From a virus: 64,000 bases of DNA. Below the pieces are notes generated by a model, which saw only the letters and a program-made list of their open reading frames with translations, made no database searches and was not told the origin of the DNA. The translations under genes were made by a program, and so were the position numbers. Shown here in pieces: positions 58,169 through 64,000 of this stretch. The stretch spans positions 1 through 64,000 of IMG/VR virus record IMGVR_UViG_3300025598_002259; one strand, given 5' to 3'. Numbering within the stretch: the stretch's first letter is position 1; each line of letters begins with the position of its first letter.

Positions 58169-58405
58169 TTAATGTGATTTAGACAAAATTACCACGAGTG
58201 TTGATAAGACTCCTGCAACTACTGTTCCAGCGGTTCCTACTAAAACTCTAATCATACTCATATGGCTTTTTTCTATTACTTCTTGAAGTGTACTGACCTT
58301 TTTCTCGATATTGTCTAATCTATTTTCGAGTGTTGCGTAACGTAACGCACATAATGCAACGTGTGTTTCTAAATTTTCAGATTCTATTGTCGACGGGTCC
58401 GGCAT
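58169..58405 (-). CDS. small membrane protein, XhlA/holin-accessory-like
   Basis: The 78-residue protein has a coiled coil (RLDNIEKKVSTLQEVIEKS, about 30-48) followed by one C-terminal membrane helix (VLVGTAGTVVAGVLSTLVVIL). This coil-plus-helix layout is that of XhlA-type hemolysin/holin accessory proteins. Location beside virion genes fits a role in lysis. Sequence evidence is limited to topology. Confidence 0.55.
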   Translation of the reverse strand: MPDPSTIESENLETHVALCALRYATLENRLDNIEKKVSTLQEVIEKSHMSMIRVLVGTAGTVVAGVLSTLVVILSKSH

Positions 58406-58422
58406 TGTTAGTATCTCCTACT

Positions 58423-58872
58423 TTAATCAACATTTTCATGAGCCTCAGGTTGCCTAACAGTTGCCTTAATAATTGTATTTCTATACTGAGCGTTGTCTAA
58501 ATTAAACACCGCTTTTGTAATATTTATCGTTTCTGTTAAATTTTGAATGATAGGAACTTGGTTTACGTCATTTAATAAAAGACCGATAATATTTCCTTCA
58601 TCATCTTGATAGGCCGAAGATCGATCTGTATTAAATTTAAAGGTCCATACCCGATGATTTCCTTTATATTTGCTACCAAATCCTAATCCTTTAATATCTA
58701 TATTCTCAACAATAGGAGGATCATGCCATTCTATATTACTTCTTAACCCGACACATTGCTGTAATGTGGTCCAATTTTTATATTGATTTTGTTCTAGATC
58801 TGTTCCGTACCCGACTCTAGCAACTTCGGGCTTGGTAATGTCGATCAATGTTTTAATTTCGATAATTTCCAT
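58423..58872 (-). CDS. conserved phage-type protein, 149 aa
   Basis: A beta-rich protein (EIIEIKTLIDITKPEVARVG, then GNHRVWTFKFNTDRSSAY). It resembles proteins repeatedly found in T4-like aquatic phages, function unknown. An exact late promoter octamer lies 26 bases before its ATG, so it is probably a late gene. Confidence 0.55.
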   Translation of the reverse strand: MEIIEIKTLIDITKPEVARVGYGTDLEQNQYKNWTTLQQCVGLRSNIEWHDPPIVENIDIKGLGFGSKYKGNHRVWTFKFNTDRSSAYQDDEGNIIGLLLNDVNQVPIIQNLTETINITKAVFNLDNAQYRNTIIKATVRQPEAHENVD

Positions 58873-58898
58873 TATATACCTACTTTATTAGTTATAGG

Positions 58899-58906
58899 TA
58901 TTTATA
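58899..58906 (-). promoter_or_regulatory. T4-late-like promoter octamer TATAAATA
   Basis: Exact match, 26 bases upstream of the ATG at 58872. It directly follows the terminator of the upstream gene, so it starts a new unit. Confidence 0.68.
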
Positions 58907-58908
58907 AT

Positions 58909-58939
58909 CAAAAAAAAAGGCGACCATAAAGATCGCCTT
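58909..58939 (-). terminator. rho-independent terminator
   Basis: Stem AAGGCGA/TCGCCTT followed on the minus strand by a run of eight or more T. It ends the gene at 58964-59434 and insulates the next late promoter. Confidence 0.9.
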
Positions 58940-58963
58940 CTTTTGGTTTATTAACTGTTGTTA

Positions 58964-59434
58964 TTAATAACTTACGCTATTTGAAATAACACCTACGCTA
59001 ACAGTTGCGCTATTTAAACTGATGCCATTAACTCTACCTAGAGCTTGCACAGCGTCTGTTAAAGAACGATATGTGCTTGTGTTAGGCGATCCGTCAGTTG
59101 GACCTAATCCTAAATAGCCTGGGCTAAACTGATCAACACCTAGTGTTTCTAAAGCAAAGTTCATTGTGTAAGGCACTGCGCTTGTGTTCAACGAACCAAC
59201 GCGGCTAATTGTAGCAAACTGTGAAAGTGCAACGCGGAATAACTGATCAAAAGCTTGACCAGCTGATGTTCCAGTAGTTGCAGAATTTCCTGCAGTACCA
59301 TTTGCACCTGCATAATCAGCCCAAACATTTGCGCTATCAGCACTGGCAAAAGTGATGTAAAAATCTGTTAAACCAACGCCTGCAAAGTTCTTTGGTGCTA
59401 ATAAACCACCATGAACGCGACTAATTCCAGCCAT
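58964..59434 (-). CDS. virion-type protein, 156 aa
   Basis: An Ala/Gly/Ser/Thr-rich protein (GISRVHGGLLAPKNFAGVGL, then SADSANVWADYAG) that resembles abundant small structural proteins of aquatic T4-like phages. It sits in its own unit between a late-like octamer and a strong terminator, as expected for a highly expressed virion component. The exact role (decoration, tail tube, other) is unknown. Confidence 0.6.
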   Translation of the reverse strand: MAGISRVHGGLLAPKNFAGVGLTDFYITFASADSANVWADYAGANGTAGNSATTGTSAGQAFDQLFRVALSQFATISRVGSLNTSAVPYTMNFALETLGVDQFSPGYLGLGPTDGSPNTSTYRSLTDAVQALGRVNGISLNSATVSVGVISNSVSY

Positions 59435-59480
59435 AATTTTCTCCTTAAATTGTGATAGCCTTTTGGGCTAATCATACAAA

Positions 59481-59488
59481 TATTTATC
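59481..59488 (-). promoter_or_regulatory. late-like octamer GATAAATA
   Basis: 46 bases upstream of the ATG at 59434; one mismatch from TATAAATA. Together with the terminator at 58909 it frames a single-gene late unit. Confidence 0.5.
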
Positions 59489-59518
59489 AACAATTGATAA
59501 AAAACTACAAATAGGCGT

Positions 59519-59818
59519 TTAATCGTCTTGTTTTGCGTCTCCGTTGACTATCTTAAGAGTCTTCGAAAGCTCTTTGTTTTCTTTAATTTTTCTTATTCCT
59601 CTTGTAAATTTAGATCCATCGCTACTTTTAATGCTGTTGATAAACCTTCTTTCTAATTCATAAGCAATTTCAGGATCAAATGTTTCCTTGATATGTTTTA
59701 AAAAGTTTATAGCAGAATCTATGATATGGCTGGCTCTAGATTCTAGAATAGTTTCTTTATTTTTTTTATCAGCAAATTCATTTAATTCGTCTAATAAGCT
59801 TTTAGTTTTCTTTTGCAC
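59519..59818 (-). CDS. hypothetical protein, 99 aa
   Basis: A helical, charged protein (KSLLDELNEFADKKNKETIL) beginning at a GTG with AAGG about ten bases upstream. AATAAATA, a weak late-like octamer, lies at 59843-59850. No family is recognised. Confidence 0.5.
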   Translation of the reverse strand: MQKKTKSLLDELNEFADKKNKETILESRASHIIDSAINFLKHIKETFDPEIAYELERRFINSIKSSDGSKFTRGIRKIKENKELSKTLKIVNGDAKQDD

Positions 59819-59886
59819 GATAATCTAACCTTTTGTTCCAAATATTTATTCATTTTATTTTTTTATTCTTTTTGATAAGATCTAAA

Positions 59887-59915
59887 TTGATTATTAATGC
59901 AGCGCAACATATAAT
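59887..59915 (+). promoter_or_regulatory. sigma70-type promoter, TTGATT-N17-TATAAT
   Basis: -35 TTGATT (59887-59892), 17-base spacer, perfect -10 (59910-59915); start near 59922, ahead of two small rightward genes. Confidence 0.75.
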
Positions 59916-59944
59916 AAATAAGGACACACACAAAGGAGAGACAG

Positions 59945-60082
59945 ATGATTAAACAGTTTTTTAGTAAACTATTAGAAATCTATGCACATGGCCTCGAAAC
60001 CAATGGCCGCAATCTTGCAGCAATTTATACTGCGATGTGGCCCGACTTAGTAAAAGCTCAAACAACAAAGGAACAGATATAA
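59945..60082 (+). CDS. small protein, 45 aa
   Basis: ATG at 59945 with AAAGGAG eight bases upstream, stop TAA 60080-60082. The product (IKQFFSKLLEIYAHGLETNG, then a helical end) has no known family. The good promoter and ribosome-binding site argue that it is real. Confidence 0.65.
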   Translation: MIKQFFSKLLEIYAHGLETNGRNLAAIYTAMWPDLVKAQTTKEQI

Positions 60083-60198
60083 TGTATTACACAACTATTA
60101 CTGCCTTTGCAAATTGGTATTTTATAAATCGTTGGCAACCTGTGACCGAAGACGAAGTTGAATGGGTTACAAAACCTGCTAAGAAATCTTGTAATTAA
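60082..60198 (+). CDS. small protein, 38 aa
   Basis: ATG overlaps the previous stop (TAATG) and AAAGGAA lies nine bases upstream. The product contains TAFANWYFINRWQPVTEDEV and is rich in Trp/Tyr. Function unknown. Translational coupling with the 45-residue gene supports expression. Confidence 0.6.
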   Translation: MYYTTITAFANWYFINRWQPVTEDEVEWVTKPAKKSCN

Positions 60199-60217
60199 TT
60201 ACAGTATTATGTATAAT
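60189..60217 (+). promoter_or_regulatory. sigma70-type promoter, TTGTAA-N17-TATAAT
   Basis: -35 TTGTAA (60189-60194), 17-base spacer, perfect -10 (60212-60217), start near 60224, ahead of the gene at 60247. Confidence 0.65.
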
Positions 60218-60246
60218 AGTTAACATACACACAGAAGGAAAATAAA

Positions 60247-60522
60247 ATGTCGTTGAATGATTACACCCCTAAAGCCCCCGAAGTTAAGTTTAATAAGAAT
60301 GGCTACGAAATTCGTACAGATATTCTTAGCATGGCTAAGGATCTAGTTGAAGCTGAGTATAGTGCTAAGTTTGCCGGTTGGGAAATGAGTTCTCATGTTG
60401 ATGAGAAAACTGGCCAATTGGTTTCTACAGTTGCTATGCCAGAATTTCCTGGTCTAGATCAAGTATTAGCAACTGCAGAAAAAATGTATGCATTTGTTAA
60501 TGCCGGCGCATCAAAGAAGTAA
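60247..60522 (+). CDS. conserved phage-type protein, 91 aa
   Basis: A soluble protein (LNDYTPKAPEVKFNKNGYEI, then GLDQVLATAEKMYAFVNAG) with AGAAGGA before the ATG. Similar short proteins occur in T4-like aquatic phages; function unknown. It forms its own unit with a sigma70 promoter and a strong terminator, suggesting abundant early expression. Confidence 0.6.
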   Translation: MSLNDYTPKAPEVKFNKNGYEIRTDILSMAKDLVEAEYSAKFAGWEMSSHVDEKTGQLVSTVAMPEFPGLDQVLATAEKMYAFVNAGASKK

Positions 60523-60565
60523 AAGTGGCATAGCCTATAATAAAAATAAATTACTTCGTGATAGT

Positions 60566-60595
60566 AAAACGCCCCTTTCGGGGCGTTTTATTTTG
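60566..60595. terminator. bidirectional terminator
   Basis: A 10-bp perfect stem (AAAACGCCCC/GGGGCGTTTT) with a TTTC loop and T-runs on both strands, between the convergent gene at 60247 and the cytochrome gene at 60606. Confidence 0.92.
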
Positions 60596-60605
60596 GCCTT
60601 AAACT

Positions 60606-61421
60606 TTAGATTGATTTAAGACGAACGCCAATTAAACTAGCTAAACGCTGTTTCATCATTTTCTTGATCATTTTGTCATCAATTATAGATGCACATTTGA
60701 AGCTAGCATTAATGCTGTGACAAGTTTCACAGGCATCGCTAGTAGCAGGATGTCCCGGAGCATAGTCGACTTTACCTAATGCAGGATGATGTGATCCATC
60801 ATGGCAGCTTACACAACCGGTTGTAATACCATTGTGAATTACATTAATTGGAATATGCCAATCAGCATTAGTATGCGTAATACTTTGATTAGTATCCATT
60901 GGAGTATGGCAAGTGCCACATTCTGCAGTGGTTACAATGTGGTTAATATCCTTACCCATTGCTCCGTAGCTGACAAAATTACCATTGTGGCATGAACTAC
61001 AAGCCTGTCCACTGACACTAGAGTGGGTCATGGACCACGATGCAGTAAAGCTTGTGGTATTATGACAAGCATCGCAATTAGTATTACCGATTGGTGGGTG
61101 ATTGGCCGAACGTCCAATAGTTTGTGCAGAAATCTGCCCAGTAGGGCTACCATTATGGCAAGTTGCACAAATTTTTGGAGTACCTAGATAGATGCCACCA
61201 GCATGACAACTGGCGCAACTACTGCACTTACCAGTAGATAAGTGCGCGCCTGTTAACGGAAAATTCGGGTGAATGGTTTCATAAAGACTGCATTCAGCAG
61301 CATCAGCGGTATCTGAGAACATCAACATTGATCCTGCTGCTACTGTAGGCACAGTAATATAGGATAACGCTAATGCAAGTGTCATAACCATTGAAGTTAA
61401 GAGCGTTTTAATTTTTTGCAC
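60606..61421 (-). CDS. secreted heptaheme cytochrome c
   Basis: The 271-residue protein starts at a GTG behind a perfect AGGAGG, with a signal peptide cleaved near residue 41. It has seven CxxCH heme-binding motifs: CASCH, CATCH, CDACH, CSSCH, CGTCH, CVSCH and CETCH, with extra histidines as likely sixth ligands. It is a c3/NrfB-like electron carrier in the periplasm or at the outer membrane. It shares the start of its mature part (LTGAHLSTGKC) with the pentaheme protein upstream, so the two are paralogs. A basic tail after the last motif is unusual. Confidence 0.92.
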   Translation of the reverse strand: MQKIKTLLTSMVMTLALALSYITVPTVAAGSMLMFSDTADAAECSLYETIHPNFPLTGAHLSTGKCSSCASCHAGGIYLGTPKICATCHNGSPTGQISAQTIGRSANHPPIGNTNCDACHNTTSFTASWSMTHSSVSGQACSSCHNGNFVSYGAMGKDINHIVTTAECGTCHTPMDTNQSITHTNADWHIPINVIHNGITTGCVSCHDGSHHPALGKVDYAPGHPATSDACETCHSINASFKCASIIDDKMIKKMMKQRLASLIGVRLKSI

Positions 61422-61476
61422 GATAGCAAACCTCCTCTAGGTTTCAACTATTTAGCAAAAATAATAGTATAAGCAA

Positions 61477-62004
61477 CTATCCGTCGAACTGAGAACTGTT
61501 AGGACTATGGCAATAATTACAATCAACACTAGTTACTATAACTTTAACACCATTCTTTGTCACAGTAGTAGGATGCCCGTTGCCTTTACCCTGCGCTCCA
61601 TAGCTAGTATATTGACCATTATGACACCCATCACATCGAACAGTGGGATAGCCCGTATTGTGTATCATGGTTTGAGTAATACCGGTTAGGCTATTAAATG
61701 CAGTAGTATTATGGCATCCCGCACAATCTAATAATAGGGTAGGTAAATGTTTCGAACTACGACCTACTGTCATACGACTAGGATCACCATTATGGCAGGC
61801 AATACATGTTCTAGGAGTTCCATTCCAAACAGCCGCACCTGCAGGAATATGACAAGTTCCGCAACTAGTACATTTGCCTGTGCTTAGATGAGCACCAGTT
61901 AACGGCCACAAAGGGTGTAATTTCTCATATGCAGTACATTCTGCACCTAATACTTTAGGAGAAATTAATAATAGAAAAAATAAAACTATAGTCCTAAAAA
62001 TCAT
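61477..62004 (-). CDS. secreted pentaheme cytochrome c
   Basis: I chose the ATG at 62004, which gives a signal peptide IFRTIVLFFLLLISPKVLGA; the longer frame to 62064 runs into the porin gene. There are five CxxCH motifs: CGTCH, CIACH, CAGCH, CDGCH and CNYCH. The mature start LHPLWPLTGAHLSTGKC matches the heptaheme protein. It overlaps the porin gene's end by 11 bases, so both are translated together, as in porin-cytochrome conduits. Confidence 0.9.
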   Translation of the reverse strand: MIFRTIVLFFLLLISPKVLGAECTAYEKLHPLWPLTGAHLSTGKCTSCGTCHIPAGAAVWNGTPRTCIACHNGDPSRMTVGRSSKHLPTLLLDCAGCHNTTAFNSLTGITQTMIHNTGYPTVRCDGCHNGQYTSYGAQGKGNGHPTTVTKNGVKVIVTSVDCNYCHSPNSSQFDG

Positions 62005-64000
62005 GTCTAAATCCGATATAAAAACTTTGATTTGTATTGGTTGGAGTATTATATAACACATCATTAGTTTTTGTCAACGATCTTGAATATTGCGCTTCGA
62101 GAGTAGTTTTATCGCTGATAGCATAAAACCCTCTTAATAATGCAGATATTGTGTCTATTTTACCATAATTTTCATTGATAGAATCATATCTAAGAATAGT
62201 TGAAATACTGTTTCTATTCTTATCGCCGAATTTATAATTGTCAGCAAATGTAACATAGGATGAACGTCTACCGCCAGTCGAATCGTTAACAGCAAATTCT
62301 ATATTATTATTAATAGATCCGATATTTTCGCCTTTTAAGTGTGTAGTTAATGAATAGTTTTGTTTGTCGCCCACCTGTATTGGTACTGATGCAAAATTTG
62401 AATTTAAATTAAATCCCGGAACAGTAGATAAATTAGTTGATTGCGCATCTATTGTTAATTCCCAATTTTTATTAATCTTTTCTCTTAATCCTAACACAGT
62501 TGATGTTGCAATAGGAGTAGATTTATCAATATAACTATATATTTCGCTAGCTGTTAATCCAGATTTAAGTAGTAGATCCCCGATCGAGTTATAATATTGT
62601 TTATCTAATGATAATTCGCCGAGATTAAGTGCAACATCTCCATACGGCATTGGGGTACGTCGTCTTTCAAATATAGCAAACGCATCGAAGTTTTTGGCAT
62701 AGTAAGTACCTTGGAAAGAAATCAAATTAAGACTACGATAAACAGTATCGTATTCGGTTCTTAATAAGAAACTTTCTTTGTTTGTTCTATAATCTACGCT
62801 ATTTCCGATAGCCATACGTTCTAATAATCCGTCAGCTACTCCTCTATTAAAATAAATTCCTGTACCCCAATCATTGTTAATTCTCCAATCAAATTCAACA
62901 CCTTCAAATATTCTTTTAGTTTGAGATCCCGATCCAGTGATAGGGTTACCAGCAGCTAATGATAATTTTAAATCATCTGTAATTCTAATATTAGTAGATA
63001 GCCCATCAAATTTTCCAACAGCTCCTGCTACACTAGATTGTCTTCCTGCGCGAATATTATATCCTTTAAATGTATTAGCGAAGTCTACATAAGCATTTGA
63101 TAGATTTGTTCTATTACCATTTGTTTCACTAAAGTCTTTTACTTGTGAAAATCTCACACGAGCTGATAATTCATATTCATTGTGTGTTTCTTTTAATGAG
63201 GCTTGTACGCCTGAAATTAAGTTAATTTGTTCTGCTTTTTGAGTGCTGCCTTCATTAGAATTTTTAGTTACATAAAGGTAATCTGAAGTGTTTCCATTAA
63301 AATCAAAACTATCACCTTGGTGAGGTGTTTTTGTTTTATTAATTTTACCTATTGTAAATCCTGTAGGTTCTAATATTTCTAATGACATTAAACGCTGTCT
63401 TACTCGAGTTCTATCTTCATCATCTTCTGTGTATAGTGCTAGATAACGCTGATATTCCTTCATAGCTTTATTATAATTCTTTGATTTTTCGTAAGCATAA
63501 CCTAACATTTCGTGTGCTTCTTTTGCATCTGCAGGAGATTGTGTAGAAATAATAGATTTTAAATCAGCAATGGCTTGCTCGAATGTTCCTGATCTTTCTA
63601 ACAATAATGTTTTGGCTTCTGCTAATAATTCTTCAGCAGGTCTATTATCAAATACAACAATAGGTTGTTTAACTCCATCATCGTCGTCATCAATATTAGG
63701 TTTTTCAGCTTCTAAAGTAATAGGATTTGTATTAATTGTATGTGCATTACCGGTTAAGAAGAATCTAGAAAGTTTAGTACCTATAGATTCTTTTTTTATC
63801 TTAGGAATTGTCGTAGGAATATTTTCTAAAACAGAGTTAGATTCTAAAGTAGAATTAGCAGCTTCATTTATTATATCATTATTTGGAACAGATTCTTTGA
63901 CATCGACACAACTAGTTGCATATAATGCAGTAGCTAATAGAGCCGCAATTTCTTTTTTTAGTAGTCGAGATTTAGTTTTTTTGTCACTAACTACTTTTTG
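61994..64000 (-). CDS. outer-membrane TPR/beta-barrel lipoprotein, conduit porin, 5'-truncated
   Basis: The frame is open to the window edge (64000), so the N-terminus is incomplete. Visible features: a lipoprotein-type segment AALLATALYATSC; TPR-like helices (AKEAHEMLGYAYEKSKNYNKA); then about 400 residues of alternating strands ending in SFYIGFRHDF with a terminal phenylalanine, the mark of an outer-membrane barrel. Followed by two multiheme cytochromes, it fits the porin of a porin-cytochrome complex (MtrB-like in role, not in sequence). Confidence 0.7.
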   Translation of the reverse strand, partial: QKVVSDKKTKSRLLKKEIAALLATALYATSCVDVKESVPNNDIINEAANSTLESNSVLENIPTTIPKIKKESIGTKLSRFFLTGNAHTINTNPITLEAEKPNIDDDDDGVKQPIVVFDNRPAEELLAEAKTLLLERSGTFEQAIADLKSIISTQSPADAKEAHEMLGYAYEKSKNYNKAMKEYQRYLALYTEDDEDRTRVRQRLMSLEILEPTGFTIGKINKTKTPHQGDSFDFNGNTSDYLYVTKNSNEGSTQKAEQINLISGVQASLKETHNEYELSARVRFSQVKDFSETNGNRTNLSNAYVDFANTFKGYNIRAGRQSSVAGAVGKFDGLSTNIRITDDLKLSLAAGNPITGSGSQTKRIFEGVEFDWRINNDWGTGIYFNRGVADGLLERMAIGNSVDYRTNKESFLLRTEYDTVYRSLNLISFQGTYYAKNFDAFAIFERRRTPMPYGDVALNLGELSLDKQYYNSIGDLLLKSGLTASEIYSYIDKSTPIATSTVLGLREKINKNWELTIDAQSTNLSTVPGFNLNSNFASVPIQVGDKQNYSLTTHLKGENIGSINNNIEFAVNDSTGGRRSSYVTFADNYKFGDKNRNSISTILRYDSINENYGKIDTISALLRGFYAISDKTTLEAQYSRSLTKTNDVLYNTPTNTNQSFYIGFRHDF

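Noticed and set aside
1-64000. The window as a bacterial chromosome segment (curli, rml, clpX, rpsU, nrd genes)
   Set aside because: Gene sizes, overlaps, the tRNA cluster, fibre and CHAP virion-type proteins, late-type promoters and a homing endonuclease fit a large phage better. No ribosomal, division or central-metabolism operons are present. Not fully excluded without the rest of the genome.
1-64000. CRISPR arrays, insertion sequences and integrase/att sites
   Set aside because: No regularly spaced direct repeats, transposase motifs or tyrosine/serine recombinase motifs were seen in the window.

Overview
The window is AT-rich, almost fully coding and dominated by short, overlapping genes in long same-strand runs. 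I read it as part of a large, T4-like (jumbo-type) bacteriophage genome, not a bacterial chromosome. Reasons: a tRNA cluster, a beta-helix tail-fibre protein, a PAAR-like/CHAP virion-type protein, nrdA-nrdB-glutaredoxin, an MGME1-like exonuclease, a free-standing homing endonuclease, and two promoter types. One type is near-perfect sigma70 (TTGACA-N17-TATAAT). The other is a T4-late-like TATAAATA octamer a few tens of bases upstream of genes. No capsid, portal or terminase gene lies in the window, so the assignment is an inference. The host should be Gram-negative: there are lipoproteins, beta-barrels, an outer-membrane secretion channel and an LpxH-like enzyme. A circularly permuted tmRNA would fit a beta- or alphaproteobacterial host.

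Layout. 1-3.3 kb: end of a glycosyltransferase-like gene, tRNA-His, an outer-membrane-barrel/cytochrome-b-like operon, a cluster of regular tRNAs (Arg, Phe, Asp, Glu, Tyr) mixed with aberrant CCA-ended tRNA-like elements, and a compact promoter/46-codon ORF/terminator unit. 3.3-16.7 kb: a large block of glycosyltransferases and sugar-modifying genes. 16.8-17.6 kb: small phage-type genes. 17.5-24.5 kb: a curli-like operon (CsgF, CsgG, two curlin-repeat proteins, a FecR-domain protein, a CHASE2 class III nucleotide cyclase, a small DUF6356-like protein). 24.6-30 kb: ferredoxin-dependent bilin reductase, heme oxygenase, ClpS, Hsp20 and rmlB-rmlA-rmlD-like genes. 30-36.9 kb: small proteins, a metallophosphoesterase, a ~500-nt structured RNA, secreted proteins, a Ro60/TROVE protein with a probable Y RNA, and a peroxiredoxin. 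36.9-45 kb: nuclease-like genes, bS21, ClpX, and a membrane-anchored FAD/[4Fe-4S] oxidoreductase. 45.2-47.2 kb: a phosphatase and a permuted tmRNA with an HNH/NUMOD3 endonuclease gene at its tag. 47.3-60.5 kb: virion and phage-core genes with late promoters. 60.6-64 kb: a porin/multiheme cytochrome c operon running off the right edge.

How the genes may work together (inference). Three host-reprogramming themes stand out. (1) Translation and proteolysis: phage tmRNA (tag AANDDYFGDIALAA), ClpX, ClpS, bS21, Hsp20 and a Ro/Y-RNA pair could form a phage-owned ribosome-rescue, RNA and protein quality-control set. (2) Electron transfer: an outer-membrane TPR/barrel protein plus penta- and heptaheme cytochromes c, a cytochrome-b-like membrane protein and an FAD/FeS oxidoreductase resemble a porin-cytochrome electron conduit; heme oxygenase and bilin reductase act on the same cofactor. 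(3) Cell surface: a complete-looking curli export route with its own amyloid subunits and more than a dozen glycan enzymes.

Limits: all calls come from reading the sequence and translations by eye. No database, covariance model or folding program was run. Promoters and terminators were found by motif reading and are predictions.
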